Source: Polytrichum commune (taxonomy: Eukaryota; Streptophyta; Polytrichopsida; Polytrichales; Polytrichaceae). From it: a stretch of 64,000 bases of DNA. Within the stretch, counting starts at the first letter, position 1, and every line of letters starts with the position of its first letter. Under the pieces are notes generated by a model. The model saw only the letters and a list, made by a program, of their open reading frames with translations, was not told where the DNA came from and made no database searches. The position numbers and the translations under genes are program-made. This document shows positions 1-13,210 of the stretch, one piece after another. Where the stretch lies: contig OX485808.1 of the NCBI GenBank assembly GCA_950295325.1, positions 20,854,527-20,918,526 of the forward strand, in the 5' to 3' direction.

Positions 1-2008
1 GCCTTGCTCTCAAGCCCTGCTCTGCATTGTAAAACCTTCCTAAAACCCTGATCAGAATGTCGTTTTAATTTATTTTTTTAAACTCCAGCGATCGTAGCTG
101 AAGAGAGGAAGAATGGCATTGTGATTCTAAAACTGATAGAGGAGATTTTGTCCAAGATTGATGTCGTGCATTTTGTTAAACAGGATATAATTTTCGCCTT
201 GTAAACTTGCCTGCCATCTCGGCTATGGCGGGCATGGCGGACATTGCCACCGCATCGTTGCAAGGCCCCAGTTACGAAGGAATTCCCTCACTGTAACCTT
301 GGAAGCTCTTACTGGCATTACCATTGCAATCCATCACTCTGAATCGCCAGTCTATTCCAATATTCATGAAAAGTCGAATTCAGAGTGTTTTGGCGGCATT
401 TCCTGCAATTCAATCAACTCCCATAAGCAGCTGCATTCACGAAGTTGCAGCCGTGTGTGTTCACAAAACCCACCTGCTAGGTAAGTAGTTTATTGTTGCA
501 AGCATTCAACTCTAGTATGTTGTTGCAATTCTCTTGCCTCCCCTACTGAAATATGTATAGCAACAAAAATTGAGGAGGTTAGCCAGTCCTCGGGCAAGCA
601 ACGGCGCATACTCTGTCAGCAGTACTAGAAACAACATTTTGCTTCTGGAGTTGAGTTCCGGATGACGCATGACTCGTTTTGGATGTGGCTATGTGCAGCA
701 TAGTCAAGGGATGATTATTGAGATAGTGGTTACCTGTAGATTGCGTGTGCTTTTGTACAGAGTCGAGTATTTTTGCACTTCTCTCTCCCACTTGTGATTT
801 GATGAAAGTAGTCATTAGGGTTTCTACCTTGTCGTCATCATGGCATCATCTGGTGATGTATGGATAAAGAGATTTATTACTGGTGTCATGTTACTTTGAC
901 TTTCAAGTGTAAATTTACAAACACGAGGTGCGGTATTGTGAAGTCGTGAACTATTACTGGCATTGTGTCTGCTAATTTTGCTGTTTGTGTAACTGGCTCT
1001 AAGCTTTTCCTACATCATTTGGTTTTGCCACTCTGTATTTCATCTTCATCAGGGTCATCTCATTCTCACAAGTTCTAATCTGTATCATTACTAGTAGTGC
1101 AGGATTCTTGCCTGAAGAATGGGGACACATTTCTCACGAACACCTCTACCCATCATTCAAGCGACAGTCAGGAGAGATGAGGTCAGTAAAAATTTGTTGG
1201 CAAGATAAAATGTCAGGTTGTATTTGTTGGAAGGCTGGCTGATTTCTCCCTGTAATAAGTAGAGTCGGTAACAGCATGTTTGGACTTCGTTTATTTGGCT
1301 ATTTAAGGGTAACCACAACAAAGCTTTATCGCTCGGTATGTTGTTGGAGATGAACCGTAGTCAAGGGCCCTATATCTTTTAAGTCAAACATCATTTTCTG
1401 AAAGCGAGTTTCCTCTTCCAGTTCTTGGCTGTCTTTTATGTGTAGGTGTCCAGTGACTTACCCTTTGGATGAAATGTTGTGATTGTTGGACTCTGAAGGA
1501 TGTTATCTTCCAAGCTTTAAGTTATCTCAATCCTTGTGTTCACTCAAGTCAAATTATGAGGTTGGTAGCTGTCATGATACCTCATCCAATGTCCATGCAC
1601 AAATTGTTTGTTAAAGGTCCACATGAAGTATGTGCTTGCATTTCACATAAATCTTGTGACGTTCATGTTTTGATGATTTTGGCGGGGTTTGGTTTTTGGC
1701 AGAACAGGATGGACATGCTACTACCAAGTGAGGTCAGTGCATGGAATTATTCATACTTATCTTGTAATGGTCAGAGGAATGTGCGCAGGGCTTTTGTGAC
1801 TTCATTGAAAACTAGGCTCTCTAACTTCAATTTTGAAACTGCGTGGCAAATACTGCCTTGACCTGTGAAGCTGTGCTCCACACTTGAGGGGGTCTGCAGT
1901 AGTTAATGGTATTCAGAGTCAAGAAGCTCACAAATTGTCAATGAGAGTGAACTTTAATGACGGAGATTCCAATTGCAATGGTTATGTTATTGTGGTGATA
2001 CAAGTTAA
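1..2008. other. Intergenic, no supported gene
   Basis: I find no convincing gene. A splice-donor-like AG|GTAAGT occurs at 479-486 after about 180 bases of open frame, and GAG|GTCAGT donors occur near 1181 and 1732, so a non-coding or partial transcript entering from the left is possible. The 393-base open frame at 1469-1861 (+) has no recognisable protein feature. Confidence 0.4.
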
Positions 2009-2418
2009 GGCCCCATTACACTAGAGCTCGAGTTAAGAGATCAAACTTGCAATATCAAGAGTTTGATACTTGGATTTGACAAGCTTTCGTCCAAAGCTTA
2101 AACTATTGAAAGCTTGACTGGTCCTCAAGCTCTCAATAGATTGAGCAAGTGTAAATTGGCCATGCTCAAAGTGAGATATCAAGGGGGGAGTGATACTAAG
2201 CAAAAAAGCTCCATGAGCTTGTCAAAAATGACCAAGAGCTTGTCGTAGTCGTTCCACACGGGATCCATCAAGGCTCCATCTAAGGGTTATTGAACCCTGT
2301 TCAAGCTCTCAAGTTCAAAGTGGGTTTGAGTGAACAAGCACGAGTAAAAGGCTCCCCTCCCCTGGAATGAGAAGGCTCCTTTCTTTGAGCTCTCAACCTC
2401 TCTGGTGTAAAGGGGGCC
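2009..2418. mobile_element. TIR MITE (GGCCCC..TTACAC tip, TAA target duplication) upstream of PAL copy 1
   Basis: The left end reads GGCCCCATTACACTAGAGC and the reverse complement of the right end reads GGCCCCCTTTACACCAGAG. Both ends are flanked by TAA (2006-2008 and 2419-2421). The interior is rich in AAGCTC/GAGCTT words and has no open frame. A 3-bp TWA duplication with a G/C-rich tip fits PIF/Harbinger-type non-autonomous elements, which is my inference. It lies about 670 bp upstream of the first PAL start codon and has no counterpart upstream of the second PAL. Confidence 0.75.
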
Positions 2419-2710
2419 TAAGTTCTCCCTATTCTTATTGTCGTTGAAGTTTAGAAAAGAGAAACTCGGTTATGCATGGTCTAACTTAGCTAAGAGTCTC
2501 TAACTAAGAGTCAAACAAAGAGACCTTCATCTTGACCAGATGTATGACTGAGGATACTCATCATTGACTTGGATTTGGTCTATCAGGGAGTCAGCCTTGC
2601 ATGGAATCAACTCGTTATTTGAAGCTCGGCATCTTCCCAGCAATTACTCGTAGCACATCTCTAGTTGCAGCATGCCAAGCCAGGTCGAATCCCGCTGCAA
2701 CTCTGATTCC

Positions 2711-2718
2711 ATATATAC
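2711..2718 (+). promoter_or_regulatory. Probable TATA box of PAL copy 1
   Basis: ATATATAC lies 370 bp before the PAL ATG. The same core followed by TGT is found about 345 bp before the second PAL ATG, and CATCTCCATCTC follows both, so it survives where the rest of the promoters has diverged. A 5' UTR of roughly 300-340 bases is implied. The transcription start cannot be seen. Confidence 0.5.
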
Positions 2719-3088
2719 TGTCTTTGTCCCATCACTCCTCATCTCATCTCCATCTCCCTCAAACCACCATCCAGTGAACCACTTCAGTGTCAGTTCCTGT
2801 CCAATTTGGTGGAGTATTAGCATATTCTCCTTGTCAGATCTCAGCTAGAGCAGGCGTACTTCAAACTGACAGTCATCTTCTCACCTGATTCTAAATATCC
2901 TCTAGAACAATCTGCAATTCAACTAAGGCAAAGACTTGTTGTAATTCATTCTTTCTTCCACCTCTGATCACGGTTTAGTATCAAATTGGTGCAGGACTTA
3001 ACATTGCCAAAAACCTCTCAAACAGTGCCAGCAAGACTGACCACTCCAGAAATCCATATTTGGGCTGTATTGTCAGCACAAGGACGCC

Positions 3089-5275
3089 ATGGGTTCAGAC
3101 AGTGCAATGGGTGACTTCACCACGACCTCCAAAACTAGCCTGCAGACAAAATGTGATCAAGTAGTGAAGGATTGTAGCTCTCAACTCTGGAGTTCCGGAT
3201 CAGACCCTCTGAATTGGGGGCGAGCAGCAGCCGCCATGCGGTGCAGTCACTTGGAGGAAGTGAAGGAGATGGTTTCCACGTACCAGAAGTCCGTGGAGGT
3301 GGCCATCGAGGGAGTCCATCTTACAGTAGGTCAAGTGACCGCAGTGGCTCGCAGACCGGGAGTGAAAGTGTTGTTGGATGCTGAAAATGCCAAGAGCAGG
3401 GTGGACGAGAGCTCGGACTGGGTTCTGAAGAAGATCATGAACGGAGGCGACATATACGGGGTGACGACAGGATTCGGAGCCACTTCCCATCGCCGCACCC
3501 AGCAAGGGGTGGAGCTCCAAAGAGAACTCATCAGGTTTTTGAACGCCGGGGTGGTGGGGAAGGACAACGCCCTCCCTGCATCCACGACCAGAGCGGCCAT
3601 GCTGGTGCGCACGAACACGCTGATGCAAGGGTACTCGGGAATTCGATGGGAGATTTTGGAGGCAATGGAGAAGCTCTTGAACTCGCACGTGACTCCCAAG
3701 CTGCCGTTGCGAGGGACGGTCACCGCTTCGGGGGACCTCGTCCCGTTGTCGTACATCGCGGGTCTCCTGACCGCGAGACCGAACTCTAGAGCCGTGACCG
3801 AGGACGGCGAGGAGGTTTGGGGCCTGGAAGCCCTCCGAAGGGCCGGCATTGAGGAGCCCTTTGAGCTCCAGCCCAAAGAAGGACTGGCACTGGTAAACGG
3901 CACGGCGGTGGGTTCGGCATTGGCCTCCACCGTGTGCTTCGACGCCAACATTCTCGCCCTTTTGGCAGAAGTCCTTTCGGCGTTGTTCTGCGAGGTCATG
4001 CAAGGGAAGCCGGAGTTCGCCGACCCCCTGACGCACAAGCTGAAGCACCACCCGGGGCAGATGGAGGCCGCGGCCATCATGGAGTGGGTTCTGGACGGCA
4101 GCGCGTACGTGAAGGCGGCGGCCAAGCTGCACGAGACGGACCCGTTGAAGAAGCCGAAGCAGGACAGGTACGCGCTGCGGACTTCCCCGCAATGGCTGGG
4201 TCCCCAGCTGGAGGTGATCCGAAACGCGACGCACGCCATCGAGAGGGAGATCAACTCCGTGAACGACAACCCCATCATCGACGCCGCCGGCGACAGGGCC
4301 CTCCACGGCGGGAACTTCCAAGGGACGCCCATCGGAGTGTCGATGGACAACCTGCGGCTAGCCGTGGCGGCCATCGGGAAGCTGATGTTCGCGCAATTCT
4401 CCGAGCTGGTGAACGACTACTACAACAACGGGTTGCCTTCGAACTTGAGCGGAGGGCCCGATCCCAGTCTGGACTACGGCATGAAGGGTGCGGAGATCGC
4501 CATGGCGTCGTACCTGTCGGAATTGAACTACTTGGCCAATCCGGTGACCACCCACGTCCAAAGCGCGGAGCAACACAACCAGGACGTGAATTCGTTGGGG
4601 CTGGTGTCCGCGAGGAAGACGGAGGAATCCGTGGAGATTTTGAAGCTGATGAGCTCCACCTTCCTGGTGGGTCTGTGCCAGGCCGTGGATCTTCGTCACG
4701 TGGAGGAGACGATGCAGAGCGCGGTGAAGAAGGTGGTGGCCCAGGTTGCGAAGAAAACGCTGTTCATGGGCGAAGACGGGTTGCTCCTTCCCTCTCGGTT
4801 TTGCGAGAAGGACCTCCTGCTCGTGGTGGAGCGCCAACCCGTGTTCAGCTACATCGACGACGCGACCAACCGTAGCTACCCTCTGATGCAGCAATTGAGA
4901 GAGGCTCTGGTCGGCCACGCCCTGAAGGAATCCGACTTCACACGATCGAACTCGATCGTCCAGAGGATCCCGATCTTCGAGAAGGAACTGACGGAGCAGC
5001 TGGAAAGGGTCGTGCCCATCGTTCGTGAAGCATACGACAACAAGGGACTCTCCTCCGTGCCGAACACGATCGAGCAATGCAGGAGCTACCCTTTGTACAA
5101 GTTTGTGCGGTCGGAGCTGGGGACGCAGCTGCTATCGGGGTTGCGGGACGTGTCTCCTGGGCAAGAGATCGAGAAGGTGTTCGATGCCATTTCGGAAGGC
5201 AAATTGGTGGCCCCGCTCCTTCAGTGTGTAGAAGGTTGGACCGGCGCACCTGGACCCTTCCAGAAATCTTCGTAG
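3089..5275 (+). CDS. PAL: Phenylalanine ammonia-lyase, copy 1 (intronless)
   Basis: Cytosolic PAL (EC 4.3.1.24) removes ammonia from L-phenylalanine to give trans-cinnamate, the first step of phenylpropanoid metabolism. It normally acts as a homotetramer. The 728-residue frame is complete and matches usual plant PAL length (about 700-730). Visible landmarks are the catalytic Tyr123 in [10 protein letters not shown], the Ala213-Ser214-Gly215 triad that cyclises into the MIO electrophile ([16 protein letters not shown]), Asn270 in LVNGTAVG, Tyr361/Arg364 in [14 protein letters not shown] at 392-395, HGGNFQG at 406-412 and [12 protein letters not shown] from 491. Phe150 in RFLNAG is the residue type linked to phenylalanine preference; bifunctional grass PAL/TAL enzymes have His there. 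The start is the first ATG (GCCATGG context), and the stop is TAG. There is no intron, unlike most angiosperm PALs. The CDS is far more GC-rich than its surroundings. Copy 2 lies 10,459 bp downstream. Confidence 0.97.
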   Translation: MGSDSAMGDFTTTSKTSLQTKCDQVVKDCSSQLWSSGSDPLNWGRAAAAMRCSHLEEVKEMVSTYQKSVEVAIEGVHLTVGQVTAVARRPGVKVLLDAENAKSRVDESSDWVLKKIMNGGDIYGVTTGFGATSHRRTQQGVELQRELIRFLNAGVVGKDNALPASTTRAAMLVRTNTLMQGYSGIRWEILEAMEKLLNSHVTPKLPLRGTVTASGDLVPLSYIAGLLTARPNSRAVTEDGEEVWGLEALRRAGIEEPFELQPKEGLALVNGTAVGSALASTVCFDANILALLAEVLSALFCEVMQGKPEFADPLTHKLKHHPGQMEAAAIMEWVLDGSAYVKAAAKLHETDPLKKPKQDRYALRTSPQWLGPQLEVIRNATHAIEREINSVNDNPIIDAAGDRALHGGNFQGTPIGVSMDNLRLAVAAIGKLMFAQFSELVNDYYNNGLPSNLSGGPDPSLDYGMKGAEIAMASYLSELNYLANPVTTHVQSAEQHNQDVNSLGLVSARKTEESVEILKLMSSTFLVGLCQAVDLRHVEETMQSAVKKVVAQVAKKTLFMGEDGLLLPSRFCEKDLLLVVERQPVFSYIDDATNRSYPLMQQLREALVGHALKESDFTRSNSIVQRIPIFEKELTEQLERVVPIVREAYDNKGLSSVPNTIEQCRSYPLYKFVRSELGTQLLSGLRDVSPGQEIEKVFDAISEGKLVAPLLQCVEGWTGAPGPFQKSS

Positions 5276-5690
5276 TGCTATAACTCTAGAGTGTCGACAT
5301 GCTCCTCTCGAAAGCAGGTGTGGAGGCAGATAGTTGAAAGACAGATAATGTTAGCATGGATCCGATGCCATTGCATTGCACTCCTACACATTCATTGCAC
5401 GTAGGTAGATGACAACATTGATAGCTAAGCATTCAGTCTTGATGTTTCCATGGACGATTTGGGAGGCCTTTTAATCGGGCATTGATTTGCAGCTGGTATG
5501 AGTTGCGTTAACTTCAGTAGCTGGTAAGAATCATTTGTTAACTAAAACAAAAGTCCAATCACCACTTAACCCTGTATTGGGAGGTGATCATATGTTACAC
5601 CCAATTCCACATTGGAATAATTATCCCAACTTCTTGACCATCAAGTATAGGTCGAGATTTTCCCACACTGATGAGAAGTCTGTGCACTGA
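5276..5690 (+). other. PAL copy 1 3' flank, shared with copy 2
   Basis: This stretch aligns almost base for base with 15735-16148 downstream of the second PAL, with roughly 4% differences, and probably holds the 3' UTR. After about 5690 the two flanks are only patchily alignable (short shared words such as AATGCAGAAT). No clear AATAAA signal is visible in it. Confidence 0.7.
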
Positions 5691-7614
5691 TTGCAAGTGT
5701 CGCCAATCTGTGCAGGTGTAGAACACTCTCATTTCTTGGTTTTTCTTCTTTCACATGAGTCACACCATCAATGCAGAGGCTCGAAAGCATGCAAGGCCAT
5801 TTCAGTCTACACCATGCAGAATACATATTTGTACAGATCCTGCAGGTGACATTCTTGGTCCAAAAGTTACCACTTCGATGGAAGAGTTTTTCATTGTGGA
5901 GCAGCAAATCAGAAATGTTTGCATTTTATATAGTGATTCCTGTGAGGATGTTCTTTCCTCTTATATTGCTGAATTTCTTTATATATCTGTTGCTTCATAC
6001 ACCTACATCATGTGTTTCTTTTACGATACCTGGCAATGCTTTCAGATTGGTTGCTAACAGCGTATTGTATATGAGTATGCGGACGTTGAAGGTGATGGTG
6101 AATGGTGACTAGTGAAGTCCCCACTGATCGATGAATGATCTCTCCTGCCGAGGGCTAGCTAGGTCAGGATATGACCTTGAGAGCTGGAAGAAGATGCGAT
6201 CTCGTCAGCTGCTGCGTTCCTACTTAGTATAAACGTCGATGAGTAGTCCAGGAGTGATTCTCCAGAATCGAGTCGGAAGAGTGAGGTTTGATGATTTCTC
6301 TTCAAGTCCTTTGTGCAATGCTTGGTGGGTACTTTGAGGAACTAACTTTGTGTGAAGCCTTTGAAGGTGCAGCGCTGCATGACTCATCTTGCTTCGTCCA
6401 TGTTGTCCCTCTCGTTTTTTCTTCTTCTACATGTTCATGCTTTTGAGGGCATCGGGTTTTTCCCTTGAGTATTGACATCTCAAGGCTAGCAGAAGCTTAA
6501 AGGCTCAATTCGACAATAAGCTGGTATCCTTGAATACTGCAATTCGTTTTTGTGCAGATGAATTAGAGAGCTAGCTTGCCTCAATTACACAATAGTGTTG
6601 CAGGTTGTGATTATCCTAATTCACAAATGCGTAGGCATTTATATGTCTTGCAGTTTCTTTGAATTGGACACGCAACGTGACGTCTTTTGTTTTGGGCAGG
6701 GTCAGAGAAGTATCTCTCTGAGGTCTTCGATATCATGGAGTATTGTTCCTAAATTGTGTACATAAGGTTTGTATGCATGCTTTTTTTTTATTGGCTGATA
6801 AAAAAGGAAGAGCCGAAGTGCTTGAAATACAAGCAGTATCTATACTCGTCAATCTGAGACTGTCCTCTCGACGATGTCTTCCTCATGCATGTGCAGTTTA
6901 AAACCAGAAGTCTTAGATTCTTAAAAGCTGGGGAAAAGAGACAACCGGCAGTGTGACAAGGAAGTGGCATTCAAATCTTGACTTTCCTAACCAATTTCCT
7001 GATCTGCTCTTGACTTCCAGCACCTTCCCAAGCAGTAAAGATTTTGATGACCAAGCATGTTCAAGTGAACATGCTCTTGATGCGTGCTGAAGACTTCTAC
7101 AAGATTGCAAAGTCTACTCGTTGGTATATCTTAAAACTAAAGGAGAGAGAAGATCGATATATACTATGCACAAGTACTGACTTGAAGTAAGGTAGGGCAA
7201 CTAAAAAGTTGGTCTCTTAAATCTGACAGCTCTTAGTCTGTGGGCACCACAGACTTGGGGGGTTAGGTTGGTGCAATGAATTGGATACTATGTAAGTGGT
7301 GTTTGAAGTTCTCCACTTCAGAAAACTAGCTACAGGCTCATGAGCGTATGTTCTCTTCTAAAAATAAATCTAGGCAGCCCCAATGAGGTGAAGATAGAAG
7401 CATTGAATGTAAGGGAAGTGTTAAAATTGAAGTTCTGTTCTTGAAGGATTGAAACTGAAGCTCTGGTGCATGACAGTGAGCAATTATCTTAGAAACTACT
7501 TGAAACCATCCTTTGACAGAGCTTCTAAGTATGGCTCCCAAATACTTAAGGTAGAAAGGTAGAAACATTAAGGTAGAAAGGCTAATGTGGACACCTCCAG
7601 CTTTGTGGAACCAT
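5691..7614. other. Intergenic, no supported gene
   Basis: Moderately AT-rich DNA. I see only short shadow frames, no RNA gene and no clear terminal-repeat element. Weak similarity to the copy 2 downstream flank persists to about 5940. Confidence 0.4.
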
Positions 7615-8160
7615 CTAGCGGATGGATTTGAGCATTAGAAGCTTGAGCAACTTAGCAATTTCGAATCATGACCAAAGAATTTGAAATCGTTGAAATCAAA
7701 GTTGAGGAAGGTGTTGATCTAGGCATCGGAATCAAAGATTTATGCTTCCCAATTTGGTGTTGTAGGGAGGAAGTCTTCCATCGTTTGATGTTGTGTAAGT
7801 GGACAACTTCATTAGCAAATTCTACATGTGTCATTTGCCAATGAAAACCGAGTTTAATGCCAATATTGGTTGTGCCATGTCTCTAAAGTGGTCACGGGTA
7901 AGATAAAATGTTGCCGAATTGGTTTTTCATTATAGAATACCCACAATACAAGCTGGTTGGCACCTCGCAACCACATGCCGGACCTGATTTGCCGAAGTTG
8001 CTGCCGCCCAATTTGCCCACCTTGCCCACAAAAATCAAGTGTTTCATAGCTTGGTGGATAGCATTCCCTAAATATGGAGGATGGTGGGTGTAGTTGGATA
8101 TTTGTGATGGCGACTAGCCCAAATATCTTCAAGATGGTGGCAAAATTCCAAGGGGGGTGC
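7615..8160. repeat. Dispersed repeat, copy 1 of 2 (pair at 29256-29745)
   Basis: About 530 bases align collinearly with 29256-29745. Shared words include GATTTGAGCATTAGA, TTGAAATC, TGTTGTGTAAGTGGACAAC and TAATGCCAATATTGGTT. Substitutions and small indels are scattered throughout. Short minus-strand frames in both copies retain similar peptides (LHPPS), so the repeat may derive from a degraded transposon gene. I cannot assign a family. Confidence 0.75.
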
Positions 8161-10042
8161 ATTCATTATTAGAATTGGGAACCATGTGTGCATGACCTTG
8201 AAATTAATACCCCTAATATATATGATTTTTCCCTCTTAAAAAATGATATACGTACAATATGTAGCTAGGAAAGTCCCCTCCAATACATACACAAGTGAGA
8301 AATAAATAAACCATATAGACCCCAATCATATGTATACACTAGAAAGGTCATATGGAAAATATGGCCAAAAAACTCTTAGCAAGATATATTTATTTATTAT
8401 TGATGAAACCATTGAACACTCGTTCATCCATTGGATGTAACTCATATAAACTTGTTTCTACAATACAAGTCATTGTAACCAATGCAATAGTAGTTTCTAA
8501 CTCTACCATCATATATTTTGTCAAAACGTAGATCCACATTGATTCATTCTTATTTTAATACCAACATAACGGTTACCTTATTTCCATATTGGAAGGCGAG
8601 TTCTAGAGGTCAATTAGTTGCCGATACTCAATCTATATGTTGCCAATTTTGCGGCGCATCCTATAGACCCTTTCCAAAAACCAAATCTTGGTGGCCAATG
8701 TTTTAGCTGACTTGTTTTTTTGATCCATCTTTTCTTCACACCTTCAACTATTGCTTGAGAGACAAATGATACCACATGATCACATCTCAATTTCAATGAG
8801 TAATCATTATCCCTAGCTCTAGATAGTTGAACTTTAGGTTTGACATACAACGTATTATACCTGATTCTAGTGAACTTATCTATCCTAGACAATGTGGGAT
8901 TACCATTCAACTCGCATAGTGGATGAAATATTCATTTGGACCTCTTGAAGGTTACCCACTTCATTATAATTGAATATGGGCCCAAATGTAGAAATACAAC
9001 TTGGAGTACATGAATAATACACCTAGTATATTTACAGAGCTAGAATAAATAATACTTATACCTATTGTATGTTTTATAACCCTAGGCACAATGAGTACTC
9101 CCTTTTGTGCACCCACGTGGGTCCATACTTTTAACAATGAGTGCACCCCCAAGCTTAAATCACCCACCAAATTAGAGTGACTATACTTCCAATTAGGAGC
9201 CAAAAATAAGTGTATGATTAAAGGAAGCTAATTGAATAAGCCTCGACTACCTTACTAGATAGGCTTGTTACTCGGAACAATTTTGTAATTTAATACATGA
9301 CTAGGGCATGACTAAGGTAGCTCAACCTACCAGCAACACTAAACCTTATGACCACCCAAATGAATGGGAGGGCTTCATCAAATCTACGACCTCCAAGGAT
9401 CTCTCATCATTACAACTTTCAAAAGAGAGAAAGGCTTGGATGTCCTACGCTTGAAATGTGTACTAAAGTGAGTTCCCCTGGCCCCCTCATTTGGGTAGTC
9501 AAAGTTGTGGTGTTGGTGTTGGGTTGGCTACCTTAGAGCATGTTCATGGGTTCTCATATTATGCATGGCAACAAAACAATGCCGGGTTTGTTCTGCAAGC
9601 CGAACCCATGCGTTAGGCCTAACCACTATTATGCCATTGGCGGGCCCCGGAAAGTCTTGATCTTGAGCTAGAATAGCTTGGGTATATTGCTCTCCAACTT
9701 TCAACTATTCTATACGAGAGTCAACTATCAATACCTCATAATCTTTGACCAAATAGAACTTAGCTTCAACTATTTCTAAGTAAAGCCCTATATATTGTAA
9801 GAAATTAGTATTGATCATGGGACCCACAATTTATGAAGCTCATACGGAGTGAACATGTGGGACATACAACGAAACTACTCCCCTCTAAAATAATATTACC
9901 CGATTTAGCACCCCTTTGTGTTAGCATTTGGTGTAGAATGTGTGATCATGCTATTATCATGCAGACAACCTATATGGAATCCTCATTCCCATGATGCTCT
10001 AATAATGTGTTCTAAATGTGACTTGCAGCATTGATGAACTAA
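8161..10042. other. Intergenic, no supported gene
   Basis: AT-rich DNA with only short open frames. ACCTTAGAGCATGTTCATGG near 9530 resembles the tip of a TTA-flanked element, but I could not find a matching right end. Confidence 0.35.
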
Positions 10043-11556
10043 GGGCCCTTTACACTACAGTGGAGAAGTCCACCAGTCATGAATTCTAGGGGAATTCTGA
10101 AATTTGATTGGCCGAGAGTGACACTCTTGTTCGGTGGTGGTTTACACTATGGCCAAGAGTCCTTTGGTGGAGAACTTTGTACATGGATGGAAAAAATGAC
10201 ATGGTTGCCATCATTGCGACACTTTTTGTAGGGGAGTTCTCTGGAGGTCAAGTTTCTTGGGCAACCTCAAAGCCTCGGACAAGAAACTTGGCTTGTGGAG
10301 AACTCCAACTTGAATAAAATATTTCTTCCTTAGAGAAATCTTTGCACTATTGTTCTCCCTCTTTAGTATGATATATTTGGGAAACACAAAAAGTCGTATT
10401 ACCGAGGAGTTGTCTTCTCATTAATATGACAAATGACGTAAAGTTGTCATATTATTGAGGGAATACAAAAACATAAGTAATATGAGCTTAAAAATATATA
10501 CAACGAGTTTAAGCAATATAGATGGTATGAAATAATAACTTATAACTCCAAACGAATAAAACTATCTTCGAGAACTCTTAAAATAAGAGTCCATTGGTGT
10601 TGCCTACCCAAGTTAGCAACTGTCATCTTATCTAAATTCCCATCTAACTTTTGGAAACTAATAATTTCATTAACACCAAAATATAAAGAGTTCTCTAATA
10701 AGAAACTAGACCACAATGATGCATGACGTTTAGCATTAAGATATTGGTGATAATATGTAACTCATGTACAAGGCAACATACTAGGCAGGAGGCCACTCTC
10801 ACCCTAACCATGTTCATTCTACACTAGTAACCCTAATTACCATTAAGTTCCCAACATAAAGTGAAGTTCCGAAGTAGTTCCCAAGTGAAAATGGATGTAT
10901 TTTAGATGTACATAATATAGATGAAAGGAATTCTAGCATTAACTACCTCTTTAATTAACAAAACGGAGATTCTAAATGTTGCATTATTGAGTGTTGTAGT
11001 TGTATAAAAGGAGGAGTTTTGAACTAAAAAGTTTGGGCTCGCAAAAATGTGTCGTAATATCGAGGGTGTCGTATTAACAAGTGTCGTATTAACGAGGTTG
11101 GATTGTACCAACATGTCATTTCTTTAAAAATCGATAAGAAGATAATTTTACCTACTTATTTACCTTAATTTGGATGTATTGTAGAGGTGGAACATTTCCA
11201 AATAAATTCTTGTCATGAAAGAAGTTCTAAAACATTGCCATATACATTTTATTTTTTGATCAATATAATTTTTTTAAATATCAATACAATGGTCATTGAG
11301 GGGCTAAGGTTTCTACTATGGCCGGCTATGACCGTTTTGTGAAGTAGTCTGGTGGACTTCTCCGCTTGGTGAAGTTGTCCAATATACTTCTCCTATAGGT
11401 GGTTACACTACGGCTGGTCAAGACTTCTTAAGGCATTTTTTTATTTATTGTCTTTTCATCTTCTCTGGCATACCATCCCTCACCTCAAATAACCATGTCT
11501 TGGGCTAATATTCTTGACCGACTAGTGCACTTCTCCACCGTAGTGTAAAGCGGCCC
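10043..11556. mobile_element. 1.5 kb TIR element (GGGCC..TTTACAC tip, TAA target duplication)
   Basis: The left end is GGGCCCTTTACACTACAGTG followed by GAGAAGTCCACCAGTC. The reverse complement of the right end is GGGCCGCTTTACACTACGGT followed by GGAGAAGTGCACTAGTC. TAA flanks both ends (10040-10042 and 11557-11559). Inner copies of the terminal word (ACTTCTCC, TTACACTACGGC) occur near 11340-11420. There is no transposase. A pogo-like relic is nested inside. PIF/Harbinger assignment is inferred from tip and duplication length. Confidence 0.8.
10350..11105. mobile_element. Pogo/mariner-like relic nested in the 10.0-11.6 kb element
   Basis: The ends match those of the better preserved element at 54717-55710. 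The left side has CTCTTTAGTATGATA, TTTGGGAAAC and GTCGTATTACCGAGG. The right side carries TCGTAATATCGAGG, GTCGTATTAACGAGG and GGATTGTA. TA flanks both ends (10348-10349 and 11106-11107). No coding sequence remains. Confidence 0.6.
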
Positions 11557-12165
11557 TAAGAACCTTCATTGTGTGGCCGTTAGCTGCTTGTGATTGCTGC
11601 AACAGGTTACTAAACCATGCCACACATACCTTCATTGTGGTTAATCATTTCTATCAGCGTAGACTTGAAATGTCGTGTATTTTCCGAGTAATATAACATC
11701 GGCCCTGGCAAGGTGTCAACTTGATCGATGTTGCCCACTGTAAATATAGCAGTCCATGGTGACTAAAATGTCATCAAGATTTACAGATTGTTAGAATAAT
11801 CGTAGCATTTGTATGGATTCCTTTATCTTCAACTTAATACATTGCAATCGTATCCTGGAGACTTTCATATAGCTTTGCTGAAATATTAAGTTGATAGGTG
11901 ATATGTATATACACGCAATGGACAAATGCGAACACATGTTTTTTTTTTGAGAAAGCTTGACCTGGAATTGGTTCGAAGTCAAATTTTGTCTTTCGACAAA
12001 TGTGGTGTGCTGGTCAAATATTTAGATCTTCTCTAAACACATGCTATATATCCTTGAAGCCTTTTGGGGGGTCTAGTATGATTTGCAAAAGTAGCATGTG
12101 GAAGATAGGTAGAGCTTCGCGTGTTGAAGAACACCTTGTGAGATTAATGAGGCATCTTTCAACTA
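11557..12165. other. Intergenic, no supported gene
   Basis: No gene, RNA or clear repeat seen between two mobile elements upstream of PAL copy 2. Confidence 0.35.
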
Positions 12166-12605
12166 CAGTCCACCCTCTATAAATGTTACACCTATAAGTG
12201 TTAACCCTCTCTAAATGTTAACTTTCTTCTACTCCCCACATATTGCACACTATAAATGTTAAACGTGTTAACTGTTAACAAAATGGTACTCCCTTCTTTG
12301 TAAATTTGACTCTATAAATGTTAACGAATGAAATACAACCATAATATGGATCTCACCAAAGAACCATTGATTCATACTTCACCCGTGATTTGTAAACTTG
12401 ATATTGAATAAAGTTTTGATTGGGTTTGCAATTTTATGAATTATGGTATTCTCTCACAAGGACTCTTCACAATTGCTTATATTTATAAATGTTAAGATTT
12501 GTATATTGCTCAAAAAAGTAATTTCATAATTGTTAACTGTTAACACCTCTATAAATGTTAACTTTGATCCACTCCCGAGGGTTAACATTTATAGAGGGTA
12601 GACTG
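12166..12605. mobile_element. 440 bp mariner/pogo-type MITE (TA target)
   Basis: The left end CAGTCCACCCTCTATAAATG matches the reverse complement of the right end, CAGTCTACCCTCTATAAATG, and both continue into TTAACCCTC-like sequence. TA dinucleotides flank both sides (12164-12165 and 12606-12607). The interior is full of direct and inverted TATAAATGTTAAC words. The tip resembles the CAGTCCTACCTC tips of the pogo-like element at 54.7 kb. It sits about 0.95 kb upstream of the second PAL ATG. Confidence 0.8.
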
Positions 12606-13202
12606 TACTTCACACGGTTGGTCCACAGACATTGCAAGCACAGCCATGTGGACTCCTCGAATTTTTAGCCATTACCACAAATAGTGGTAGTAACGTATGG
12701 GATATCACCACTTTGAAATTCTGTCACCATTGGAGACCAGGTCATGTGGCACTTGATTACACAGGTAAAAACTTCTGGTCATCTTAATTTTGAAGAGGAA
12801 ATCTGCTTAATTAGACAAAGTTGCATGGTGATTTTCTAAGTGACGATTAAGTTCGAGAACTGTAGTTGATTAGCAACAAAGAGTCATTATTAGACTGGGA
12901 ATTCTCCAACCCAAACGTTAAAGGGAGAACTACATTAGTGATTTTACTTTCGTTGTGGTCAAGCATGGCCTTAATGTCTTGTGTGAGAGTCTCAAATCAG
13001 AGTCAAGCAAAGATGACCGGTCTTCACCTTGACCAAATTTGACTTTATACTATTTGTCCAGGTCAACTCTCCAGGCTCCAACTCGTTATCACAACCTCAG
13101 CAAGACTTTCCCAGTACTCGTAGCAAGGTTACTGCAATTGCAGGGGAATTTCAGCTGGATCCTGTCAATGGCCATGCTCACTCTTGCTCCGGCTCTAATC
13201 TC

Positions 13203-13210
13203 ATATATAC
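13203..13210 (+). promoter_or_regulatory. Probable TATA box of PAL copy 2
   Basis: ATATATAC about 345 bp before the ATG corresponds to the same motif upstream of copy 1. A second shared block, TACTCGTAGCA, lies about 75-90 bp further upstream in both genes. Alignment outside such blocks is poor. Confidence 0.5.

Noticed and set aside
1469-1861. 130-codon open frame upstream of PAL copy 1
   Set aside because: Ordinary amino-acid composition for random sequence, no motif, no homologous frame upstream of PAL copy 2.
3200-4875. Long open frames antisense and in the other forward frame of both PAL genes (for example 373, 347 and 313 codons)
   Set aside because: They are shadows produced by the GC-rich PAL codons. 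Their peptides have no family features and appear identically over both copies.
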